Of a DNA stretch of 34,102 nucleotides, positions 24,027 through 31,295 are shown piece after piece. Location: the NCBI RefSeq assembly GCF_002113375.1, contig NZ_NEHO01000029.1, positions 1-34,102 of the forward strand, in the 5' to 3' direction. The position numbers and the translations under genes were made by a program. Source of the DNA: Pseudomonas sp. R37(2017). Lineage in GTDB: Bacteria > Pseudomonadota > Gammaproteobacteria > Pseudomonadales > Pseudomonadaceae. The notes under the pieces are model-generated. The model saw only the letters and a program-made list of their open reading frames with translations, ran no database searches and was not told where the DNA came from. How positions within the stretch are numbered: position 1 is the stretch's first letter; every line of letters begins with the position of its first letter.

Positions 24027-25418
24027 CTACACCTCGTGACGCAGATGAAAGGATTTGGCCCGGGTCAGGTGCTCGTAGCCCAGTGGCGACAGAGTGACGC
24101 CGCGCCCGCTGTTCTTCACGCCGGTCCAGGCCAGTGCCGGGTCCAGGTAATCGCAGCGGTTCATGAACAGGGTGCCGGTGGCGATCTCGCTGCCCAGGCG
24201 TTCGGCCGCCGCCAGGTCGCGGGTCCAGATGGACGCGCTGAGCCCGAACTCACTGTCGTTCATCAAGGCGATGGCTTCTTCGTCGCTGGCCACCGGCATG
24301 ATGCCGACCACCGGGCCAAAGCTTTCGTCGCGCATGACCGACATTCGATGGTCCACGTCCACCAGCACTTGTGGCGCCAGGTAGGCGCTGCCTGGCACGT
24401 CGGCGGGAAAGGACCGGGCATCGATCAGTGCCGTCGCGCCCTGGGCCAGCGCTTCGGCGATCTGGCCACGAACGAAGAATGCGGCGCCCGGTGTCACCAG
24501 CGGACCGAGGGTCGTGGCCTTGTCCAGCGGGTTGCCCAGCACGTACTGGCGGGTCAGTTCGGCGAAGCGCTGGACAAACACCGGGAAGATTTTCCGGTCG
24601 ACGTAGATGCGTTCCACGGCGCAGCAACTCTGCCCGGAATTGAAGAAGCTGCCGTCCACCAGATTTTCCACGGCATGTTCAAGGTTGGCGTCTGCGCGGA
24701 CATAGGCCGGGTCTTTTCCGCCGAGCTCCAGGCCCATGCCGAGAAATTGTCCGCCGGCGGCGCTTTCCATGACTTTGCCGGCCTCCACGGAGCCGGTGAA
24801 GTTAACTTGCTGCACGCGCCCGCCAGCAATGATCGCCCCGGTCGACACATGGTCGAGCAGCAGATTCTGGAACAACCCCTCAGGCAGTTTTGCGCGACCC
24901 ATGGCCTCGGCGAAACGCTCACCCACCAGCAGGGTTTGCGACGCGTGCTTGAGGATCACGCTGTTGCCGGCCATCAGTGCCGGAATGATGGTGTTCACCG
25001 CTGTCAGATAGGGGTAGTTCCACGGGGCAATCACCAGCACCGTGCCCAGCGGCTCGCGTTTGATATAGCGCCGAAACCCCGCCACAGGCACCGGCTCCAC
25101 TGTGGCCAGGGCTTGCGGCGCGATGGCGATCATGTGCCGGGCGCGTTCGGCAAAGCCGCGCAGCTCGCCGGCGCCAAAACGCACCGGACGGCCCATCTGC
25201 CAGGCCAGTTCCGGCACGATGTCGGCCTGCATCGACAGCATTGCGTCCACCGCGGCGCTGCAGAACGCTGCGCGTTCGCTCAGCGGGCGGCGTTGCCATG
25301 AGGCTTGTGCACTGGCAGCGGCCGTCAACGCCTGTTCGACCTGCGCCGCATCGGCCACCTCGCGTTCGGCGTACACCCGGCCGTCGACCGGGGAGATCAG
25401 TTGAACCTTCGCAGTCAT
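24027..25418 (-). CDS. Aldehyde dehydrogenase
   Basis: 463 residues, a slightly short aldehyde dehydrogenase. PWNY at 132-135, LELGGKDP with the base Glu231, and FFNSGQSCC with catalytic Cys265 are intact; ESFGPVVGI follows in the C-terminal half. It belongs to the succinate-semialdehyde/4-aminobutyraldehyde-like branch by general appearance, though I cannot be precise. The ATG at 25418 is eight bases after the stop of the glutamine-synthetase-like gene, so the two are cotranscribed; a longer frame into that gene is a shadow. With the iron alcohol dehydrogenase next door it would carry an alcohol to the acid through an aldehyde, possibly on gamma-glutamylated intermediates. Confidence 0.92.
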   Translation of the reverse strand: MTAKVQLISPVDGRVYAEREVADAAQVEQALTAAASAQASWQRRPLSERAAFCSAAVDAMLSMQADIVPELAWQMGRPVRFGAGELRGFAERARHMIAIAPQALATVEPVPVAGFRRYIKREPLGTVLVIAPWNYPYLTAVNTIIPALMAGNSVILKHASQTLLVGERFAEAMGRAKLPEGLFQNLLLDHVSTGAIIAGGRVQQVNFTGSVEAGKVMESAAGGQFLGMGLELGGKDPAYVRADANLEHAVENLVDGSFFNSGQSCCAVERIYVDRKIFPVFVQRFAELTRQYVLGNPLDKATTLGPLVTPGAAFFVRGQIAEALAQGATALIDARSFPADVPGSAYLAPQVLVDVDHRMSVMRDESFGPVVGIMPVASDEEAIALMNDSEFGLSASIWTRDLAAAERLGSEIATGTLFMNRCDYLDPALAWTGVKNSGRGVTLSPLGYEHLTRAKSFHLRHEV

Positions 25419-25425
25419 GATGTTC

Positions 25426-26800
25426 TCAATAGCGCTCGAAGCCGCGCTGCAATTCCCAGTCGGTGATTCGCCGGTCGTACTCTTTCTGTTCCCACTCGGC
25501 GGTGTGCACGTAATGGTCGACCACTTCGTCGCCAAAGGCTCCGCGCAACATACTGGAGGCCTTGAGGGCGGCGCTCGCCTCGCGCAGGGTCTTGGACACT
25601 TCCGGCAAATGCTCATCCATGTAGGCGTCGCCTTCGAACGGCGGTGCGAGATCGAGTTTCTCGTCGATACCCGCCAGGCCCGCCGCGATCAGTGCGGCAA
25701 AGGCCAGGTAGGGGTTGAGGTCGGCACCGCCGATGCGGCATTCGATGCGGATCGACTTGCTGCCTTCGGCACACAAGCGAAAGCCGGCGGTGCGATTGTC
25801 GCGGCTCCACACCGCCCGCGTCGGCGCAAAAGTGCCAGCCTGGAAGCGCTTGTAGGAGTTGATATAGGGCGCGAGGAAACAGGTGATGTCGTTGGCGTAT
25901 TTGAGCTGCCCGGCGACCCAGGCACGCATCAGTTTCGACATGCCGAACTCGGCTTTGGCATCGAAGAACAGCGGCTTTTTGGCGTTCTTGTCCCACAGCG
26001 AATTATGGATATGGCTGCTGGAGCCGGCGGCATCGTAGCGCCACTTGGCCATGAAGGTGATCGCCTTGCCCTGCAACTGCGCGATCTCTTTGCAGGCATG
26101 CTTGATGATGACGTGGTGGTCGGCCATGGTCATGGCATCGGCGTAGCGGATGTTGATTTCTTCCTGGCCCGGGCCCCATTCCCCCTTGGAGTTTTCCACG
26201 GGAATGCCCGAGGCCTGCAAATGCTTGCGAATCGCCCGCAGCACCGGCTCTTCGCGGGTGGTCTGGAGGATGTTGTAGTCCTCGATGTAATGGCCGGCGG
26301 TTTTCGGTTTGTGATAGTTGCGCTTGTGGATCGTCTCGTAACTCTCGTCGAACAGATAGAACTCGAGCTCGGAGGCAAACATGCCGGTATAGCCGCGCTC
26401 GCGCAGGCGCTCGACCTGTTTTTTCAGAATCGCCCGGGGGCTGTGGGGGCAGGTCCTGGCGGTGGTGGTGATCGAGCACGTCGCACAGCACCAGGGCCGT
26501 GCATTCCAGCCAGGGCACGCGCCGCAGGGTGGACATGTCCGGCTTGAGCACGAAATCGCCGTAGCCCTTGCTCCAACTGGCCGCGGCGTAACCGGGCACC
26601 GGCTCCATGTCGATGTCGTCGGCCAACAGGTAATTGCAGCAGTGGGTTTCTTCGTGGCCGCTGTCGATGAAGAACTCGACCTGGAAGCGCTTGCCGACCA
26701 GTCGGCCCTGCATGTCGACCATGCAGACCAGCACGGTGTCGATTTCGCCGGCGGCAGCGGCGCGCTTGAGTGCATCAAAGCTGAGGAGGGGCTCTGTCAT
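25426..26800 (-). pseudogene. Glutamine-synthetase-family gamma-glutamyl-amine ligase, frameshifted
   Basis: Translation from the ATG at 26800 (AGGA upstream) gives MTEPLLSFDALKRAAAAGEI and is clearly family-like to about residue 117 (VLCDVLDHHH). It then loses frame; the expected continuation PHSPRAILKKQVERLRERGY lies in another frame and runs normally to the stop at 25426. Deleting one base from the five-G run at 26445-26449 restores a continuous protein of 457 residues, the normal length for the PuuA/SpuI/GlnA-type III group. Those enzymes use ATP to attach glutamate to polyamines, ethanolamine or other amines. The catalytic half (ELEFYLF, GPGQEEINIRYADA, AGSSSHIHNSLW, NRTAGFR, GGADLNPYLAFAALIAAG) is intact. 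The break may be a real mutation, a phase-variable homopolymer, or a sequencing error. It heads the operon with the two dehydrogenases and permease. Confidence 0.85.
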
Positions 26801-26893
26801 CACGTCGATCCTGCGTGAAAGGTTTGGGCCAGTCTGAGATCGCTGTTGCAGACGCTCTCCAGAAACATCCAAAACCTGCAGAACCGAGCATCA

Positions 26894-26911
26894 TGAGCAA
26901 CGAGTTGCTCA
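26894..26911. promoter_or_regulatory. 18-bp perfect palindrome upstream of glutamine-synthetase-like operon
   Basis: TGAGCAACGAGTTGCTCA has perfect 8-base arms around GA, 94 bases upstream of the operon start codon. GTTGC recurs nearby at 26844 and in GTTGCAAC (26926-26933). It is probably an operator; no regulator gene is adjacent. Confidence 0.5.
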
Positions 26912-26940
26912 AAGCTTAGCCTACTGTTGCAACTGTGCTC

Positions 26941-27044
26941 CTTGTAGGAGCGAGCATGCTCGCGATGGTCGTCAACGATAACGCGTGATTACTGGCTGAA
27001 CGCGGCGCTCTTGCGTCCATCGCGAGCATGCTCGCTCCTACAGG
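26941..27044. repeat. REPIN 10
   Basis: Inverted REP pair in the gap between the glutamine-synthetase-like gene and the winged-helix regulator, with a 'GTCAACGATAACGCG' type spacer. Its right end is followed directly by a hexanucleotide array. Confidence 0.93.
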
Positions 27045-27073
27045 TGCAGGTGCAGGTGCAGGTGCAGGTGCAG
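27041..27073. repeat. Hexanucleotide tandem repeat (GTGCAG)5 abutting REPIN 10
   Basis: CAG followed by five exact GTGCAG units, then GTACGG. The array begins inside the terminal CTACAG of the REPIN and ends 22 bases before the regulator's stop codon. Confidence 0.9.
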
Positions 27074-27095
27074 GTACGGGCAAGGCGGGGCGTTC

Positions 27096-28694
27096 TTACT
27101 CTGGCAAGCCTGCCAGGCGCAGGCCATCGACGAGGCGGGCGAAGTCTTCGGGTCGCTGGATTGGCAGCCAGTCCTTGAGGGTGCACAGGCGCAAAGAGGG
27201 GTCGAGCTTTTGCAGGCGTTGCATCGCCAGACTCGCTTTATCCATTCGATCGCCGAGCGCATGACTGGCCGCCACCAATGCCGCCGCAACCAGCAGGCTG
27301 GGCAGGTTGCCCAGGGCCTTTTCCGCCCAGTCCGCCGCGTCATTGAAGTGCCCGGCGAAGAACAGCGCGAGCGCCATCCCCACCTGCATCCTGAACATTT
27401 CCGGGTCCAGCGGACTCAAGCGAACGGCATGGTTCAGATGCTCGATGGCGGCGTCTGTTTCACCGTGCAGCGCCCGCAGGATACCGCCCAGAAACCAGGC
27501 GGGGGCGAGGTTGGGATTGAGCAGGCGGGCCCTGTCGAGCAGGGCGATACCGGCGTCGACTTCGCCGGCAAGATGAGCCAGGGCATGTCCGCCGCGGGTC
27601 AGCGCGACGGCATCCTCGCGGCCGAGGGTCACCGCCAGGCGCGCCAGCCGTATGCCCTCGGCGATTTCCGCAGGTTGATCGGACATCCAGCCATTGATCT
27701 TGCGCCAGAAATGGCACCAGGCGGCCATGCCATAGGCCGAGGAAAATTCCGCGTCGAGTTCGATGGCCTTGTAGAACATCGGCAGCGCCTGCTCGATGGC
27801 TTCCCGGCTGCCGCTGTGCAGTTTTGCCATGGCGCGCAGGTAATAGTCGTAGGCGTCCAGGCTTTCCGTCGGCTTGCGCTTGGCGCGTTCGATTTCCGCC
27901 CGTTCCAGTTGTGGCGCGATTGCACCGACAACGCTTTCGGTGACTTGGTCCTGCAGCTCGAAGATATCGTCGAGCAGGCCTTCGAAGCGCTCCGCCCAGA
28001 TGTGCGTCCCGCTCGTCGCGTCGATCAATTGTCCGGTTATGCGCACCTTGTTCCCGCACTTTCGCACGCTGCCTTCGAGTACGTAGCGAACCCCCAGCGC
28101 CTGGCCAACGCCCTGGGCGTCCACCGCCTGGCCCTTGTAGGTGAAGCTCGAATTGCGTGCGATCACGAACAGCCAGCGGATACGCGACAGGGCGGCGATG
28201 ATGTCTTCCACTATGCCGTCTGCGAAGTATTCCTGCTCCGGGTCGCCGCTCAGGTTCTGGAAAGGCAGGACGGTGATCGAGGGTTTTTCCGGCAGGACGA
28301 GGGTAGAGGAGGGGATTGGATTCGATGCGGCAGTCGAACCCTCATCGATCTCAGGCTGTTGCGCTTGCCCGGTCATGTCGCCATTGATCCGGCCCACGAA
28401 GCGGTAGCCCTTGCGGGCGACAGTGCGCACCAGGCGCTGCTCCTCACCGGTGTCACCGATGGCCTTGCGCACCGCATTGATGTGGCTGGTGACCGTCGAT
28501 TCCGAAACGATCCGTTCACCCCATACCGCCTTGAGCAATTCGTCCTTGCTGACGACGCGGTCGGGGTTGGTGACGAACAGCAGCAACAGGTCGAAGACCT
28601 GCGGGCCGACGGCCACGACCTGCCCGCGCAGGGTCAGCTCCCGACGCTCCTGATCGAGTACGTAGTCTTCAAACGCGAATGGCAAGTTGAGCAT
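27096..28694 (-). CDS. Winged-helix (OmpR/CadC-type) regulator with TolB-like and TPR domains
   Basis: 532 residues from the ATG at 28694; starts further upstream (for example 28760) are possible because no ribosome site is decisive. Residues about 5-100 are an OmpR-type winged-helix DNA-binding domain (FEDYVLDQERRELTLRG...VSESTVTSHINAVRKAIGD...VARKGYRFVG). A low-complexity linker follows. Then comes a TolB-N-like domain (SITVLPFQNLSGDPEQEYFADGIVEDIIAALSRI, from about 150) as found with adenylate-cyclase-like regulators, and TPR-type helical repeats from about 310 to the end. There is no obvious membrane segment, so unlike CadC it is probably cytoplasmic. It is divergent from the NmrA-cupin-EmrAB genes and may control them; effector unknown. 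Confidence 0.85.
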   Translation of the reverse strand: MLNLPFAFEDYVLDQERRELTLRGQVVAVGPQVFDLLLLFVTNPDRVVSKDELLKAVWGERIVSESTVTSHINAVRKAIGDTGEEQRLVRTVARKGYRFVGRINGDMTGQAQQPEIDEGSTAASNPIPSSTLVLPEKPSITVLPFQNLSGDPEQEYFADGIVEDIIAALSRIRWLFVIARNSSFTYKGQAVDAQGVGQALGVRYVLEGSVRKCGNKVRITGQLIDATSGTHIWAERFEGLLDDIFELQDQVTESVVGAIAPQLERAEIERAKRKPTESLDAYDYYLRAMAKLHSGSREAIEQALPMFYKAIELDAEFSSAYGMAAWCHFWRKINGWMSDQPAEIAEGIRLARLAVTLGREDAVALTRGGHALAHLAGEVDAGIALLDRARLLNPNLAPAWFLGGILRALHGETDAAIEHLNHAVRLSPLDPEMFRMQVGMALALFFAGHFNDAADWAEKALGNLPSLLVAAALVAASHALGDRMDKASLAMQRLQKLDPSLRLCTLKDWLPIQRPEDFARLVDGLRLAGLPE

Positions 28695-28899
28695 CCCCTG
28701 ACGAAGCGCCCTCAACTCCGTGTTCGAGGCGGCTGGCGGTTGGTAACAGGGGGAGATCATACGGCAGCCCGACCGCCTTGGACATAAATCCAAGCGTTCG
28801 CCAAGGTAAACCCAAGCCCGGTGCAAGGACTTGCCCGGTGCAGGCAGGCAATCTCTCTACACCGACGCAATGGTTGCAGTCGACCAGTGGAGAACAGTC

Positions 28900-29652
28900 A
28901 TGAAGATCGTCGTCATCGGAGGCTCCGGCCTCATCGGATCGAAACTTGTGAACACCCTGCGCGAGCGCGGCCATGAGGCGCTCGCCGCCAGCCCCAGCAC
29001 GGGCGTGAACAGCATCACCCGCGAAGGCCTGGCCGAAGCGATGGATGGTGCCGATGTGGTGGTCGACGTGGCGAACGCGCCGTCGTGGGAAGACCAGGCC
29101 GTTCTCGATTTCTTTGAAACGTCGAGCCGTAACCTGCTGGCTGCCGAAGCGGCTGCCGGGGTTGGTCATCATGTCGCCCTGTCGATTGTCGGCAGCGAAC
29201 GGCTGCCCGATACCGGCTATTTCCGCGCCAAGGTCGCGCAGGAGGCCCTTATCAAGGCGTCCGGCATGCCATACAGCATTGTGCGTGCCACGCAGTTCTC
29301 CGAGTTTGCCGGCGGCATTGTCCAGTCGTTCGCCGTTGGCGAGGAAATCCATGCTTCGCCGGCGCTGATCCAACCGATAGCGTCCGACGACGTGGTAGCG
29401 GCACTGGCCGATGTCGTGCTGGCGGCAGCGCTCAATGGCACGGTTGAAGTGGGTGGCCCGGAGACCATGCCGATCGACGAACTGGCCAGGCGTTATCTGA
29501 AAGCGACCCAGGACAACCGCAAGGTCGTGCCGGATGTGCATGCGCGCTACTTCGGTGCGGTGCTCAACGACCAGTCGCTGGTCACCGCAAAGAACGCCCG
29601 CCTGGGTGCGATCCGCTTCGACGACTGGTTGGCCCGGTCGACCGCGCAGTAA
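28900..29652 (+). CDS. NmrA-like NAD(P)-binding (atypical SDR) protein
   Basis: 250 residues. The N-terminal Rossmann motif GGSGLIG (7-13) binds NAD(P); the body (ADVVVDVANAPSWED, VGHHVALSIVGSERLPDTGYFRAK, MPYSIVRATQFSEF) is the NmrA/atypical short-chain dehydrogenase pattern in which a YxxxK-like site survives as YFRAK. Such proteins are redox sensors or reductases. The ATG at 28900 has GGAG eight bases upstream. It is the first gene of the group divergent from the winged-helix regulator, followed by an exported cupin and an EmrAB-like pump. Substrate unknown. Confidence 0.88.
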   Translation: MKIVVIGGSGLIGSKLVNTLRERGHEALAASPSTGVNSITREGLAEAMDGADVVVDVANAPSWEDQAVLDFFETSSRNLLAAEAAAGVGHHVALSIVGSERLPDTGYFRAKVAQEALIKASGMPYSIVRATQFSEFAGGIVQSFAVGEEIHASPALIQPIASDDVVAALADVVLAAALNGTVEVGGPETMPIDELARRYLKATQDNRKVVPDVHARYFGAVLNDQSLVTAKNARLGAIRFDDWLARSTAQ

Positions 29653-29691
29653 CGGATCGCACCTCACCTTTCCCTACCCAGGAGAAATCCC

Positions 29692-30105
29692 ATGGTTACC
29701 CGATTGCTAATGGCCGCGGTCTTCGCCGCGCTCTCGATCAGCGCCGCATCGGCCGCCGAACCACCCCCCGGCAAGGTGACGGTGGTGTTCGACCGTCCCA
29801 TTCCCAACATCCCGGGCAAGAGCATGCGGGGCGTGGTCGTCGAGTATGGGCCGGGCGCCGCGTCGCCGGCCCACACGCACCCGAAAACGGCCTTCATCTA
29901 TGCAACGGTGCTGGAGGGCTCGTTCCGCATCCAGGTCAAAGGCCAGCCTGAAAAGATCTACCACGTCGGCGAAAACTTCGTAGAGGAGCCAGGTTCCGTG
30001 CATCTGGTCAGCGCCAACGCCAGCGACACCCAACCGGCACGCCTGTTGGCGGTGTTCGTCCTCGACACCGACGAAAAAGTGCTCGTGACACCGATCAAAC
30101 CGTGA
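29692..30105 (+). CDS. Exported cupin-domain protein
   Basis: 137 residues: a Sec signal peptide (about 1-22, cut after ASAA), then a single cupin beta-barrel. The first cupin motif is visible in SPAHTHPKTAFIYATVLEGSFRI with two metal-binding histidines and a downstream Glu, and the second motif in PGSVHLVSANAS. Exported single cupins of this kind are often annotated without function. The ATG has AGGAG seven bases upstream, and the gene lies 39 bases after the NmrA-like gene, so they are probably cotranscribed. Confidence 0.88.
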   Translation: MVTRLLMAAVFAALSISAASAAEPPPGKVTVVFDRPIPNIPGKSMRGVVVEYGPGAASPAHTHPKTAFIYATVLEGSFRIQVKGQPEKIYHVGENFVEEPGSVHLVSANASDTQPARLLAVFVLDTDEKVLVTPIKP

Positions 30106-30131
30106 GCCGGTCAACGCGCTCATGAAGGCTC

Positions 30132-30166
30132 GACAGCCGGGCGGTAGACCCTGCCGCCCGGCTGTC
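30132..30166 (+). terminator. Strong GC-rich hairpin after cupin gene (terminator-like, no T-run)
   Basis: GACAGCCGGGCGG and CCGCCCGGCTGTC form a perfect 13-bp stem with a 9-base loop, between the cupin stop (30105) and the EmrA-like start (30198). AGGGTTCTTGG follows, so there is no real T-tract. It may terminate partly, or act as a barrier that lowers pump expression. Confidence 0.5.
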
Positions 30167-30197
30167 AGGGTTCTTGGTACTGAACAGGATACGAAAA

Positions 30198-31295
30198 ATG
30201 AACTCGCTCCAGGACAAGGCCGCCATTGCCACCGGCGCCAGTAGCGCAATGCCTGTGGTCGAGACGCGGCGCAGCAAGCGCAAGACCCTCGGCCTGTTGC
30301 TGTGCGTCATGGCCTTGATGGTCGTGGCGGTTTGGGGCGCCATGGCGTTTTCCAGTGGCGTGACCTCGACCGACAACGCGTATGTGCGCGGGGACGTCAC
30401 CTCGCTGGCCGCCAAGGTCGCCGGTTATGTCACGGCGATCGAGGTCGAGGACAACCAGGCCGTGCACGCGGGGGATGTGCTGTTTCGTATCGATGACCGC
30501 GACTATCGCGCCAGACTCGCGCAAGCCGAGGCCAATGTCAGTGCCGCCCAGGCGCGCCTGACCCATGTCGATGCGCAGATCCAGCTTCAACATGCCCTGA
30601 TCAGGCAGGCCGAAGCGCAACGGCGCTCGGCCACCGCCGACATGAGCCTGGCGGCCAAGACCTACGACCGCAGTCGCAAACTGATCGTCAGCAATGCGGT
30701 CAGCCAGGCCCTGGTCGATGAAACCGGCACCGCGCAATCCAGGGCCGTAGCTTCGGTGTCGGCCGCTTCGGCGACGGTCGAGGCGCAAGAGCAGCGCATC
30801 ACGGTGTTTGTCGCCGAGCGCGAGGCTGCCGTGGCTGCCGTGTCGCAAGCACAGGCCGCGCGCGATCTCGCCCGGATCGAGCTGGAGCACACCGTGGTAC
30901 ACGCACCTGTGGATGGCGTGGTCGGTAACCGTCAGGTTCGTCTCGGCCGCTTCGTCACGCCGGGCGTTTCCCTGCTCGATATCGTGCCGGTCAACGATGT
31001 GTGGATCGTGGCGAACTTCAAGGAAACCCAGCTTGAACACATTCGTCCCGGTCAGCCTGTGCGCGTCACGGTCGACGGCTACCCCGATGCGGCACTCGAT
31101 GGTGTGGTCGACAGCTTTGCACCGGGCAGTGGTTCGGCGTTCAGCCTGCTGCCGCCCGACAACGCCACCGGCAACTTCGTGCGTGTCGTGCAGCGCGTTC
31201 CGGTGAAGATTCGCCTGGCTGCCAATCCGCTGCCGGGGCGCATCGTGCCGGGCCTGTCCGCGCGGGTGGAAGTCTCGCCAGGGGCCGGCTCATGA
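30198..31295 (+). CDS. HlyD/EmrA-type membrane fusion protein
   Basis: 365 residues. A single transmembrane segment (LGLLLCVMALMVVAVWGAMAF, about 34-54) anchors it in the inner membrane. The periplasmic part begins with the fusion-protein signature STDNAYVRGDVTSLAAKVAGYV, a split lipoyl domain (VEDNQAVHAGDVLFRIDDRDY and later VHAPVDGVVGNRQVRLGRFV), and a long alanine-rich coiled-coil hairpin between them (about 105-230). It links an inner-membrane exporter to an outer-membrane channel. The start at 30198 has AGGA upstream. The stop overlaps the MFS gene start by four bases (ATGA, 31292-31295), so the two form one EmrAB-type pump. Confidence 0.93.
   Translation: MNSLQDKAAIATGASSAMPVVETRRSKRKTLGLLLCVMALMVVAVWGAMAFSSGVTSTDNAYVRGDVTSLAAKVAGYVTAIEVEDNQAVHAGDVLFRIDDRDYRARLAQAEANVSAAQARLTHVDAQIQLQHALIRQAEAQRRSATADMSLAAKTYDRSRKLIVSNAVSQALVDETGTAQSRAVASVSAASATVEAQEQRITVFVAEREAAVAAVSQAQAARDLARIELEHTVVHAPVDGVVGNRQVRLGRFVTPGVSLLDIVPVNDVWIVANFKETQLEHIRPGQPVRVTVDGYPDAALDGVVDSFAPGSGSAFSLLPPDNATGNFVRVVQRVPVKIRLAANPLPGRIVPGLSARVEVSPGAGS

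Noticed and set aside
23379..25301. 640-codon plus-strand open frame opposite the alcohol and aldehyde dehydrogenases
   Set aside because: Antisense shadow; no ribosome site or recognisable domain, while the minus strand has intact active sites.
26814..26832. Possible sigma-54 promoter (TGGCCC-N5-TTTC on the minus strand) for the ligase operon
   Set aside because: The -12 GC is missing, and the start site would fall almost on the start codon, leaving no room for a ribosome site.
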